From the NCBI GenBank assembly GCA_024704765.1, contig JAKMXF010000088.1, positions 310,001 to 374,000 of the forward strand: a stretch of DNA of 64,000 nucleotides, given 5' to 3'. Below are positions 1-10,800 of the stretch, in pieces. This DNA is from Oopsacas minuta (Eukaryota; Porifera; Hexactinellida; Lyssacinosida; Leucopsacidae). Numbering within the stretch: the stretch's first letter is position 1; each line of letters begins with the position of its first letter. The position numbers and the translations under genes are program-made. The notes under the pieces are model-generated. The model was given only the letters and a program-made list of their open reading frames with translations. It was not told the origin of the DNA and ran no database searches.

Positions 1-18
1 TTGTTTACAGCGCCCATA

Positions 19-115
19 GGCTTTGAAATCTAGGTTGCACAAATTCAGTCTGGTAGGAAACATCTAGAAATTGTTGACAACCAGATTGAATTTGTGCCCC
101 CCATATATCAAAGCC
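19..115. repeat. Imperfect inverted repeat (foldback)
   Basis: The arms 19-54 and 80-115 (36 bases each) are reverse complements apart from a few mismatches; both contain GGCTTTGA and CACAAATTCA blocks. The loop is about 25 bases. Probably a small terminal-inverted-repeat element or hairpin remnant. I see no clear target-site duplication. Confidence 0.7.
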
Positions 116-417
116 ACACGACGCAATAATGTTGTCCTTCTTCGGTGCAGATGTTACCCCATTAAGCGGAGTTGACTAGAGTACGAAAGAAGGGCAACTC
201 CGGAAAACTTAATATACCTTTATCATAATACAATGCCAATAATAGTTAAAGTGATGGAGCGCCTCTCCCCCTTGAATATATAGTGGGGGAGCGCGGCTCC
301 CCCTACACTACACCCCTGCTTATAACCCTCACCTTAGGTCTGGATTGTATCATAAGCTCATGTACAGATAAGCCTTGTGCTCAGCTTGCACTCACAGTGA
401 TGAACGTTCCTCTAGAA

Positions 418-538
418 CAGCGGTTCCCACCCTTTTTCACCCGTGGACCCTCCCATATACTGCAATAGATCCTGTGCACCCCCTGCTGTCGTTCGTGGAC
501 TACCAAATGGTCCATGGACCCCGGGTTGGGAACCGCTG
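418..538. mobile_element. Degenerate hAT-type non-autonomous element
   Basis: It begins CAGCGGTTCCCACC and ends GGGTTGGGAACCGCTG, an inverted terminal repeat of the hAT CAGNGGTTCYCAA type. The interior (gtggacc, gtccatggacc) matches the better preserved copy at 5553-5718. The flanking 8-mers (CTCTAGAA and CTCTTCTA) agree at only 5 of 8 positions, so the target duplication has decayed or is absent. Confidence 0.65.
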
Positions 539-1119
539 CTCTTCTAAGCTGCTGAATATTCAGCTTAGAAACACAGGTTCTACCACAATTTTGGAATTTG
601 TTTACTTTATATTAATAAAAACAACAATAAATTTACATATGATAAACTTGAGAAATCGGATTCAGCATACTTAGTTACCCCTGGGTAGTCGTTTGGAGCA
701 AGCCTGTACGTATATTTTGAGATTTGGATAATTTGTTTACTTTATATTCATAAAAAAAACAATAATTTACATATGATTAATGATGAGCTTGCATTTGGCC
801 AAGATCCTGACGTCAGAACATTTGGCCCATTGAGGGGCACCTGTGATTCAATTTTCAAACTTCTATCATGTATACTGACTGAGCAATGGTTAATACTGTG
901 ATTTTCGAAATCCCAAAAGGTGACAATCGTCATAGGTGTGAATTTTGTCCAAGACTCGACTTGTCCGAGCCCTGCCAGAATACCCCTGCATGCTAAAAAT
1001 CGGCTGGGGCCAATTTGTGATTACACTTCCGGATTGCCCACACCTGACGATATTATCCAAATAGGAATTATGTTAAATGAATCGGCACTATTTTTTCTTA
1101 GTATAGTGTATTGTCATCT

Positions 1120-1929
1120 ATGGGGTGTTGTCCATCTAACTCATTCAATCAACCTCTTCCCATTCCCCCTCTCCAAACAAATTCTAACACCTCAGCTCAG
1201 TTCCATCCTTCTAATTCCATCTCCTGCTCGCCTGACAATCCCCCTCCTTATTCCGTACAACCATTATCAGGGCACAAATCGATATCATTACCTCAATCTA
1301 ACGGTATGATACCATTAAGAGGATGGGGTGAGCGACCAGTGGATAGTGCATGGCCTGCTACTAGTCATCCTAATGAAGTAGGTAGGGAACAACAGTTACA
1401 AACACAGGTTCAATTTCTCCAGCAATTCATCAACATACTACAACAGGAATCAACTGATCGTGTAAATCCACTAGGAGCTATTGAAGCAGTAGAATCTATA
1501 GGAGACATTGACGAGTTAGATCAGTTACCTCCGCTAAACCAGTTTCTTAATACAAATACGTCACAACAAATACACAGTCATAATAATGTCCTGCTTCCCC
1601 CTGCACTCCCTGATTCCCCTATCCTCCCATCTTTCCCTGCTCCAGTTACTTCTCTAACTCATACTGATTTGACACCTGTCAGACTTCCTCCTATAGACAC
1701 GCATGATTTGGATCTTGTCCCTGAGAGCACACATGATCAAGAAGAATCTCACTCTCTAAGACCTCCTTCTAGAAAGAAGAGAAAAAAGAAGAGACGTAGA
1801 CGTGCTACTGTCGCTCCTCTCCCTCACTCCCCAGAATATCCAATACTCACTCTACAGAGACCTTTCACTTCTCCCAACCTCAGGGCTACGCTAGCTAGTC
1901 CTCTTGGCTCTGATCAAACATTTTTCTAA
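1120..1929 (+). CDS. Proline-rich protein with predicted N-terminal lipid anchor, function unknown
   Basis: A single-exon reading frame of 269 residues; I do not recognise the family. The ATG at 1120 gives MGCCPSNS, which fits N-myristoylation (Gly2, Ser6) followed by palmitoylation (Cys3, Cys4). The first 60 residues are rich in Pro, Ser and Asn and contain PPPY, a WW-domain ligand. Residues about 90-110 are Gln-rich and helical (QLQTQVQFLQQFINILQQ). A proline-rich middle leads to a strongly basic patch, RKKRKKKRRRR, near residue 220, which could be a nuclear signal or a membrane-binding polybasic patch. DPCD follows about 550 bp downstream on the same strand. That it is a real gene rests on length, composition and the start motif only. 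Confidence 0.6.
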   Translation: MGCCPSNSFNQPLPIPPLQTNSNTSAQFHPSNSISCSPDNPPPYSVQPLSGHKSISLPQSNGMIPLRGWGERPVDSAWPATSHPNEVGREQQLQTQVQFLQQFINILQQESTDRVNPLGAIEAVESIGDIDELDQLPPLNQFLNTNTSQQIHSHNNVLLPPALPDSPILPSFPAPVTSLTHTDLTPVRLPPIDTHDLDLVPESTHDQEESHSLRPPSRKKRKKKRRRRATVAPLPHSPEYPILTLQRPFTSPNLRATLASPLGSDQTFF

Positions 1930-2476
1930 TCATGATGTCACTTTTTGTAACATTCCTTCTGTTCGAAAATGTTTATTTATTTATTATATTTCGAATTTTT
2001 TATTTGTCTGTTTCTACAGTAGACTTTAGTTAATCGAATATTCCCTTCGTAACTGTTTCCTTGGACATCTTCATTTATATGCAAATACAATGAATTTTCC
2101 CTCTTTAACGAGGAAAACCCCCAAAATATCCAATATTTTCCCTGGTGGTTTGCAACTATGTATTAGGATCATAGCATATATGATAGGATACCGATTTTTG
2201 GACATATTTTCGCAGGATTTGATACACATGTCCCAATAATCGGTGCAAGAAGTATGAGAGTCCCCAATTTTTCCCGCATTGGCCACTTTGTATGGTGATA
2301 ACGTCATAAAATAATGGGATAAAGATGATGAAATGCCGCCCGCCAGCATGCTTAGATGTAGCATGTGGAGCTCAAACAAGTTTCTCATTAACAGGTACCT
2401 TGTTGATAAGTGGGTAGAAATTATTTCATTTGTAATATTTATTCCATACAATTTACATACATTTCAATTATCTAAG
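1930..2476. other. Spacer upstream of DPCD
   Basis: No gene seen. Around 2090-2150 it contains AT-rich sequence (ttttccctctttaacgagg) that recurs near 3240-3270, so part of it is a dispersed repeat shared with the next spacer. Confidence 0.4.
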
Positions 2477-3100
2477 ATGGCTTCAGCAAAGCCCCGATCA
2501 ACTGATCGCTGGCTAGAAGAACTTAAGAGTTCAAAGAAGACCTGTCTAGTATCAGACGGTAAGAAGAAGGTGCATTATCTATTCACGAGCGGTCTGGAGA
2601 TGTCTGAGGATTATGACCTCAAAACAGGTACCATGCTGGTACGCAGATTCAAAAGGAAGAGTATCTTTGGTGGAGATGGCAAATGGGAGTTTGAAGTTGG
2701 ACTGTCATCCTCGAGGGGGGACGAGGGTAACCAGATAATCACAGAATGTTTCAGCAACCCGATCTTTACACGAGTTGACACCTCAGTGTATTTTCAATGG
2801 AGAATTAGAAATTTGACTTATCCAAAATCTAACTATATAATCAGCTGTAATCCTGTTGAGAGGGAAATTCTAGTAAAAACTGTGAATAAAAAATATTTTA
2901 AGAAGATTAACATACCGGATATGGATAGGTGTGAATTACCGTTTGATTCAAAGGCTCTATCGTTTGATCATGCTAACAATACACTGATTATTTCTTACAA
3001 AAAACCGCTTGCTATTCTAGATCTTGAGAAGAAAGTTTTCAAGGAAATATCTAATCTGAAGGCGAATGAAGATGGACAAGTTGATTGTGCACAAAGTTAA
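2477..3100 (+). CDS. DPCD: DPCD, cilium-associated protein (deleted in primary ciliary dyskinesia)
   Basis: A single exon encoding 207 residues, close to the human length of 203, and alignable end to end. Recognisable blocks are WLEELKSSKKT near the start, KKVHYLFTSGLEMSEDYD, FQWRIRNLTYPKSNY, TTNKKYYKK-like VNKKYFKK, and SFDHANNTLIISYKKP near the C-terminus. DPCD is needed for motile cilia and has been linked to the R2TP/RUVBL chaperone system that assembles dynein arms; that role is family knowledge, not visible here. I chose the ATG at 2477 because it starts MASAKPRSTDRWLEEL, matching the family N-terminus; the frame is open further upstream without homology. The vertebrate gene has introns and this copy has none. 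CIMIP2B, another cilium gene, lies 500 bp downstream. Confidence 0.92.
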   Translation: MASAKPRSTDRWLEELKSSKKTCLVSDGKKKVHYLFTSGLEMSEDYDLKTGTMLVRRFKRKSIFGGDGKWEFEVGLSSSRGDEGNQIITECFSNPIFTRVDTSVYFQWRIRNLTYPKSNYIISCNPVEREILVKTVNKKYFKKINIPDMDRCELPFDSKALSFDHANNTLIISYKKPLAILDLEKKVFKEISNLKANEDGQVDCAQS

Positions 3101-3597
3101 TTATTGTATGTTATTTCTGTTATTCAATTCAATTTATAGTAGAAATTCATACACCGAGTACACACTTACCAACCTTTTATAACTGTTTACCGGGATATTT
3201 TTCCCAAAATCCCTGTATTTCTAAATCAATGTAAATAATAAGAATTTTCCCTCTTATGAGGAAAAAAGCCAGAAAGATCGGTAATATCCACTCTACCAAG
3301 CCAGGAGCCCCTAGCAATGACTAATTATCCTATGACGAGGGATACGATAATTACTTCGCTATAAGCGGAGTTCTATATAACCGATGACATTTATGCTACT
3401 TTGACGGTTTGGGACCATATACAGTGGAACCTCAATAATGTGACACTAACGGATGGTAAATATTTGTTCGCCTTTTCCGGAGTTCGCATGATTTGTACGA
3501 TTTCAGAATTCGAAAAGCTTGAATTCAATATAACGAGAATCGACTGTATGTATTAAACATGCTTATAACGATAATAATATCTGTATTAGCTTTCTGA
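3101..3597. other. Spacer between DPCD and CIMIP2B, repeat-derived
   Basis: Contains AT-rich dispersed repeat (about 3165-3290, sharing ttttccctctta and the words accgggatattt) and a decayed copy of the TA-flanked inverted-repeat family (about 3415-3545, with cagtggaacctc at one end and ataacgagaatcgactg at the other). Confidence 0.5.
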
Positions 3598-5149
3598 ATG
3601 ACGATGGGTAGGAAAACCTGGCTAATGACCCCAGACCCTTATCACATTCCTGGATACTGTGGGTATTGTCCTCAGCTCAAATATCATATAGGTAGGACTT
3701 TTGGTGGTCATACACACAATCTATTAACCAGTAGAGATGTGGCTTGTTCTGGTAGAAGTGTGTTAGCTAGTACAGAACCAGCTCAGTATTATGAGGAGCC
3801 CACACAATCTCCTTTCTATGACAGGTATGTTCGTCTACATAACTCATAGTTGTTATAATTTGTGATACGCAACGAGTCAATGTACTGAAGCTAGAACGTT
3901 TTGAGCTTCTTCATAGATCTATCATATTCTATACTCAATTTCAAGTTTGTATCTCTTACCTGTTCCTCTATCAACTCGGACAATAGTACATTGATTTGAA
4001 TACGTATATAAGAGTTTAGCAATCAAATCATATTGTTAGTATTTATAAACTATTCGTCATAGACCAATCCACCCTGGAGAAGAGCTATCATCTTCTCGCC
4101 CTGAACTTAAACTTACCTCATCCATGGTTCCTGGTTACACTGGAGTCATTCCAAAGGGACAGCATTATTTCGGGTGTCGCTACGCATTAGCATCACGTCA
4201 CGCTATTGATGATTTTCAACGTGATCAGATACAACTCCATCAACAAGCAGTTGACATGAGGAGAACAGCTGAGCTGCAGAGAGACCCTACGCTTAGAGGT
4301 AGCATGACGTCATCACAACACACTACACCTCTCATGTCTATGTCTCAGTATCCTGAACCTTATGTGACAGATTTCGCTAGGCAACACACAGAGTCTGCTT
4401 TTCTACTTCCTCCCGGACATCCTGATAAACGGTTTGACTATTATTATTTAATACACGTACTCCTAAGGGAAACACAATTTACTATCTGAGTGTACGTCTT
4501 ATCGGATAGGAATTGTATTAAAATATATGGGAAACTTTGTTTTGTATGGAATACAGTGAGGGTAAGAAACTTCATATGAAACGAACTTAGTTTATTTGTA
4601 ACACAAATCTTACGGCATAGCATAGCATACCATAGCATAGCATAGCATTCTATGCCTACGGGAATGATTTTTATTGGGGCCACTGACTGGGTTCAAATTA
4701 AGTGACCCTGTCAGTCGGTTATTTGTACTTTAATATATGGAGGCTAATTAGTGTGTAATTGCACGACATACAGAAATCTCGAATTTCAATATCTAGCGTA
4801 TAAATATTCTTCTAACAGATTCATGTCTGGATACACTGGCTTCGTCCCTAAGGCTAGAAAGTATCTTGGAGAAGGCTACCCGATCATTTCACAGCAAGCT
4901 CTGTCTGAACACTTTGGAGAGCAGAGCCGGTTGGACAGACTCAAATCTGCACCCGTAGAGGTGACACGCCCCCTTGGCACCACGGTAAGACCGGATACAG
5001 TTGTACCAAAAGCAGGGAGCTTGTTGTACCCTAAGACCTCAGGTTTAGTACCAAGATACACGGGACACATTCCATCACACCGTTTTAGCTTCGGGGTTCC
5101 GTTTGGTCAGAGTACTCAGAATGCTCTAGCTACTCTACCCAGGGAGTAA
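3598..5149 (+). CDS. CIMIP2B: CIMIP2B (FAM166B)-like ciliary microtubule inner protein
   Basis: Three exons, 3598-3824, 4063-4431 and 4819-5149, join in matching phase (both introns phase 2) to give 308 residues. Four copies of the family motif are visible: IPGYCGYCP (about 17-25), VPGYTGVIP (98-106), MSGYTGFVP (202-209) and VPRYTGHIP (276-284), each followed by an F/Y-G-x-x-F/Y-type stretch. Spacing and flanking words (SSMVPGYTG, RFMSGYTGF, SGLVPRYTG) match FAM166B specifically. Members of the family sit inside the doublet microtubules of motile cilia and sperm flagella. Splice sites are GACAG|GTATGT, CATAG|A, ACG|GTTTGA (weak) and AACAG|A. The start gives MTMGRKTW; the second Met is equally possible. 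Confidence 0.88.
4615..4648. repeat. Pentanucleotide microsatellite (CATAG)n in CIMIP2B intron 2
   Basis: Six to seven near-perfect copies of a 5-bp CATAG/ATAGC unit, interrupted once by CATAC. It lies in the intron between exons 2 and 3. Confidence 0.85.
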
Positions 5150-5990
5150 CTATCCTTAAATAATTCTATAATCTATTCGTATTGTTATATCATGTATGTA
5201 CTTTATATATCCTATACTACTTGTATTACACATTTACACACACAATTTTAACGTATTTATTGTATTCGATCGTAGTCATAGAAATATCCTGAATTTACTT
5301 CATTTGTGTTAATTCCTTAATACAAAAAGTCGTTAATTATGAACCTAGCGATTGATCAAAAATATGCTTACAGAGCGTTCTTTTGTTAATACAATCAGTT
5401 CGTATCAGGTTTCAACCACGAATTTTAAAAATACGTAAAATTTCGCATTCACTATGCAGCTATGCGGATCAGGTTTGAGCTTGAGCGTTGCGAGCACTTT
5501 GGTCGTGCCTTGAATACTAGCTATTATGTTTACACACAATAATACAAAAAAGCAGTGGTTCCCAACATGGGGTCCATAGACCCTTTGGTGGTCTGCGGAC
5601 GACATCAGGGGTTCACAGGGTCTATTGCATGGGAGGGGTCCACAGAATGTGTTAAAAAATTGGTATAGGGGGTGACTGGGGGTCCACGGGGAAGAAGGTT
5701 GGGAAATGGGAACCGCCGCAAAAAAGGGATGTCAGGTTCAGCCCCTTTGCCCCACCGGACCCGCTCCTGCACGGATCGCTGAAATATGGTCACAAGAAAA
5801 TTGCAGCCAGCACGATTTTTAAGCTTTTCCCATAATAAAACAAGAAACATGACGTCATAGAAACCTTCAATGTTAATTTTATGATGGCTAAAGTTTGTAG
5901 CTTAAAATATTATTTGTGTGTTTATAATCACTGAATAGAAATTACATTTATTCACACACTTATCCATACAGTATAATAATTAGCTAAGAA
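5150..5990. other. Spacer with an intact small hAT element
   Basis: No gene seen. It contains the 166-bp hAT-type element at 5553-5718. The minus-strand reading frames across 5405-5850 arise from this element and neighbouring low-complexity sequence. Confidence 0.5.
5553..5718. mobile_element. hAT-type non-autonomous transposon with perfect 8-bp target duplication
   Basis: The ends are CAGTGGTTCCCAAC and GGGAACCGCCG, inverted repeats of the hAT class. Direct flanks are identical 8-mers, CAAAAAAG at 5545-5552 and at 5719-5726, as expected for a hAT insertion. There is no coding capacity. Decayed relatives occur at 418-538 and 30289-30389. Confidence 0.9.
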
Positions 5991-7401
5991 ATGGACACCC
6001 AAATTCTCTCAATCCTTCGCTCTGTTCTACCAGGAGTAGAGCATTTCATACAAGAGACTCTAGCTTATGAATCTTTATCAGATTCAGCTCGCATTGAATG
6101 GGCTGTATTAATACAACATTTAACTAAACTGCAGCACAACAAGATATCGCTAGAGGAATGTATTACACAAATACAAACACAGACAGAAGAGCAGGATAAT
6201 ACAATTCCTGTACTAGCTACTTCATCCAGTATGTATGAGTCTAATATCTTACCAAATACCGAAAATACCGAAGTATTGAGTAATACTGTAGTTAGCAGTG
6301 CTGATATAGAGCAAGTACACAATTTGAAGATTCTACTGAATGAAGAGAAGAGTGAGAATATTAGTTTAGAGAATAGTAATGCTTCTACTGGTTAGTTATA
6401 CTATACGTCATATATTGGGTTCGTATTAACAGGCGTCTACTGTATGTTCTGGTGTATTTAAATACTGATTTATCGTTCTTCATTTGTGTGGCGATTTTCT
6501 CATTGTATGTGACTTTTGATTTATAAAATGTTCAGCCGACAGACTGGTAGTGTATCTCGGGTCCTGCTAGCATAGCATATAACAAAAATGTGTTGAAACA
6601 TGATTAAATATATGATAAATATCCATATTTAATATTTCCAATGTTAGAAACGAATTTAAGCGAACGATTACCACGGTTTAACCGTTGTAACAAATATTTT
6701 GCATCATTAGGAAGCCCGTGAAAAATGAGGAGGCCTTTGTTAGTGTAAATTCGACAAAAGTAGCAGTTGAAGGAAAAACACTAATACACAGTTTTCTCTC
6801 TACTTTAGATACAGAACAATCCTATAGTAACTTAACATTTTCAGAGCTACTCAACCCTTTGAATATCTGTACAGATTCTGCTAATTCCGATCTTTCTATT
6901 GACTGTAATAATGAATCTTTCCTAGAACAATATACCATGGATGCTGATAGACAATTCATCTGTTCTGTTTGCTCTAGAAAATTCGCAAAGAAGCAGCATT
7001 TACGTCAGCACTTGATAGCACACTCTGGAGATAAACCTTTTAAATGTAGTTTCTGTGTAAGACAATTTATCTACCCGTCTCTTCTAAGAGATCATTTGAA
7101 ACTACATCTTAATCCACCACATCCCTGTACACATTGCTCCAAGAAGTTTATTCATAAAAAAGCATTGTATAAACATATGCAAATTCACACATCTGATAAA
7201 CCGTTTTCTTGCATTGATTGTGGGAAGAGTTTTAGAACTCGTTTGTGGCTAAATATGCATATAAACAAATGTCACGTGTTAACAACACCGTCAGTTGTCA
7301 AGGATGTGACAAGAGTTATGCCAGCAACAATCGTCAACTCTCAACCAATTCAGCAGAAGATTGAACCAATAATAATACAAGACAGTTCTAGCTCCCTATA
7401 G
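5991..7401 (+). CDS. C2H2 zinc-finger protein with a novel N-terminal module
   Basis: Two exons. Exon 1 is 5991-6390 (donor CTG|GTTAGT; a second possible donor, AGA|GTGAGA, ends it at 6351). Exon 2 is 6809-7401, after a strong pyrimidine-rich acceptor (TTCTCTCTACTTTAG|AT). Both donors are phase 1 and match the acceptor, giving about 330 residues. Residues 1-50 form a helical module containing LPGVEHFIQETL, shared with the gene at 34310. Residues about 185-290 hold four C2H2 fingers (CSVC..H..H, CSFC..H..H, CTHC..H..H, CIDC..H..CH) with TGEKP-like linkers SGDKPF and TSDKPF. Likely a DNA-binding nuclear protein; no orthologue recognised. The exon 2 frame is open back to about 6711, so an alternative acceptor (TCATTAG) exists but is out of phase with exon 1. 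Confidence 0.75.
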
Positions 7402-7896
7402 GTTAATTGATATAAGGATTAACTACATATTCAGCAATTGTTGATAATATATTTATGATTGAAATTATAATAGTACAGTCACTCCTGTTATATCGAACAA
7501 GGATTTATCGGAATGCTCGCTTATATCGATGTATGAAATTGTACAAATATGGTCTCAAACCTTCAAAATACAATGCAACCGCCACAAAAGGTGCCTCTGG
7601 AAACGGAGTGAAAATAAATAGAGCGAATTCCTAGTCCCATACAAATTAAGCATTTTCCCTAGCACCTCGTCTGTAGAGGTTACAGTATATGTAACATACA
7701 ACTCATTGGTTATATCTAACTCCACTTATATCGAGGTAATTATCTTGGTCCCTCGAGTTTCGATATAACGGGAGTCGGACAGTTGATTATCCGCCACTTT
7801 TGACAGGTCCCAACGAGTCCGGATAATCGAGGTTGTGTTGTATTCTAATTCATTTACTATCTCTTTAGTCTATTTGTACATTTATATGTTTTTGAG
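7402..7896. other. Spacer containing a TA-flanked inverted-repeat element
   Basis: Between the zinc-finger gene and ABCF3. Most of it is occupied by a family A element (about 7476-7782). Nothing else recognised. Confidence 0.5.
7476..7782. mobile_element. Family A TA-flanked inverted-repeat element (pogo/mariner-like MITE)
   Basis: Left end CAGTCACTCCTGTTATATCG after a TA; right end CGATATAACGGGAGTCGGACAG. It has internal words shared with other copies (tggtctcaaac, aattatcttggtccctcgag). It is longer than the other copies, so it may be a copy with extra sequence or two nested copies. Confidence 0.7.
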
Positions 7897-10800
7897 ATGT
7901 CAAAGACTGATGCTACAGTGTTACGAGATCGCTCATTAAAAATATTATCAACAGAATTCTGCTCATTAGATGAAGAAGTATCCTCGTATATAGGAGGTAT
8001 TCTAGAGACCCCAGATGATATCAACACTGAAGATGAAATATTCGAAGCTATAGGGGAACTCCTAATGGGTGTATCTCCTGATAAAAGTGAACAGGAAGTA
8101 CGAAAAGTTTTGAGGAAAATTCTTAAAATTCTTCAGAAGAATTCTGATTTTAGTTTGACTGAAGCGAAGTTTACATTATTGGATGCTCCGATTAATCTTA
8201 GAAATCAAATAAATGAATCTAACACTGATCTTGATAATAATGTTGGTAACATATTGGATACTGACTGGAGTATTGTTGATAAACATAAGTTAGAAAAGGC
8301 TGAGAGTAAAAATAAACAAAAACAAGTTAAGAGAGATTTGGAAGAGGCTGAGAAATTTAAAGATTCTAGTTCGAATACAGCTAGGTCTGATTTTAGGCCA
8401 ACACTCAATCAGGTGAATATTCATTCGGTTATTAATAAAAAGATTGTAGTATTGTTTATCATATAGAAATACACTTAATATGCTAGCTTCAGATCATTTC
8501 ACTGATTATCTAAAGCTATTTATACTGTTTGAATAGTTCTGTTTATGGCAAGTAACCAGATTATCCAATAGCTTCAATTATCATCACAATTGGTATTATT
8601 TATCTCCATATACGTAATTACAACTTGTTAGATTCATTCAAGCTGTATAGCTATACCAGGATATTGTCATAATAATACTACAGCCAACCTCTTGGGTCCT
8701 TACCTCCAAGATTCGGGTACCTCCATAGACCGGACATGATTTACTGAATGAGTTTAAAATGATTTGAATATTCTCTGGTATCCTTAATTAATGCATCTCG
8801 AAACTGTTCGTATCTCTTTAGTATAGCATATTTTTATTAGAGAATGCCTATGCCTTGTTTGAGTATCTTTACAATTAATAAATAACACTCTGTCCCATAC
8901 AATATTCATTTACTTACATTCCAAAGGTGAATATCCGTAACAACCCCTCAATATCTACTGGCAATTGGCAAGACATTCGATTAGAGGGAATAGACTTAAA
9001 CTACGGAGGACACTGTCTATTAGAGAACTCTAACATATGTCTAGTCAGAGGTAGAAGATACGGATTAGTTGGTAGAAATGGAATTGGTAAAACTAGCTTG
9101 TTAAGAGCAATGAGTAGCGGAGACCTGAATCTACCTGGTAACCTTAAGCTAGTACATGTAGAGCAGGAAATGGATGGAGATGATACTATAGCTATAGAAG
9201 CTGTTGTTAATTGTGATAAAGTGAGGAGTAGATTGGTTGCGTTAGAGACCGAGTTAATGACGTCAGATACTGATGGTGTTAAGAATGAACCTGCTAAAGG
9301 GAAGAAAAGTAGAGAGAGATCAAACAAGTACGATTTAGTTATCCAATATTTTTAGGTCATTTTCACCATCTTAAACCGGAATTATAGTGTTGGGCTGTTG
9401 GTGGAACTAAAGTTGAACTTTAATACGAACAATGTTTATACTTTTTGGATTTGACGAACAAATATTTACACGCATAATCAAGTCCCTTCAAAGTATATCT
9501 AATTGGTATTACTCCAGTTAATACGAATTCCGAATAAGGCGCAAGAGAAGATATTTGACAGCCCGTTTGTGTTCGTATTAACGAGGTTCCACTGTATTTA
9601 ACTCTACAGTGGAGTTCGCCTATTAGCCAGTCGTTTCCCTTGCTATATTGCGAACTGCCCGAACGCCACTATAATTACATGGTTCTGATTCTGGTCAAGT
9701 GACCAGATTAACCGGTTAAACTTACTATTCGTATTCTGCATTATAAAATTCACCAAATATTCCCTCTCTCAGATCTCAGAAGAAACCTACCTTAAGTCTA
9801 TCAGAGATACAATCCCAGCTGTTAGCGATAGATGCTGATAAAGCACATGCTAGAGCAGGCTCTATTCTATCAGGGTTGGGATTCACCCTAGATATGCAGA
9901 GGGGTCCTACTAAAGCTCTGAGCGGGGGCTGGAGAATGAGACTAGCCCTAGCAGGAGCTCTCTTCTCTGCTCCTGACCTACTTCTGTTAGATGAACCTAC
10001 TAACATGTTAGATCTTAAAGCTGTATTGTGGTTAGAAATGTTCTTAGAGAGATGGTCTAACGCTATGCTGGTGGTATCACATGACAGAACATTCCTGGAT
10101 AATGTATGTGATCCTTATTCATAATTTTCGAACTTTTATCCATTCTTATATTCAATTATCTCTCGTTATATTTACTCTGTATTATTTTGGTCAATCAATT
10201 CTCACGATTTAGGGTCTAAGTATTAAGATAATATGCTTGACTGCCATTCCAAACTTGATTATACCAATATCCTATATGAAACTGTATCTAATTATATTCT
10301 ATTTGACAGGTGACAACTGACATATTTCATATGAGAGATAAAACTCTAACACATTACAAAGGTAACTATACCCAATTTGATAACACTAAAGATGAGAGAT
10401 TACGTCATCAACAGAAACAGTATGATGCTCAGGAAATGAAGAAAGAACATTTACAAGCTTTTGTAGACAGATTTAGAGTAAATGCTAATAGAGCGTCACA
10501 AGCACAGTGTAAGCTAAAGGTAGGCAATACGTGAACTATTTTTGTAATACAGGTGCTTTGATAAAACGAAGATTGACTGCTCTAGTCAGCTGACCCATGA
10601 TTTCTGTTGAGACCCGAATTTGTACAGGTTTGGTTGACTAGAGAAATAATATGCTATGTCCTTCCCAAAGCACAATATGCCTCTAAATACAAATTTCACT
10701 CTTTTGAGTTTGTGCTTTAATTCCTTCCGATATTCGTTAATCGCTAGTTTACTTAATTGTATCCGACCGATACTGTAAACAACTTGGAACTTTATTAAAA

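Larger units (their letters stand above)
1..1119. other. Spacer with two mobile-element remnants
   Basis: No gene recognised. It holds a 97-bp foldback (19-115) and a 121-bp hAT-like remnant (418-538), listed separately. Reading frames here are short and lack features of real exons. Confidence 0.5.

Noticed and set aside
6711-6808. Extension of the zinc-finger exon 2 upstream to 6711
   Set aside because: The frame is open, but the acceptor at 6710 is out of phase with every good donor in exon 1, while the strong acceptor at 6808 is in phase.
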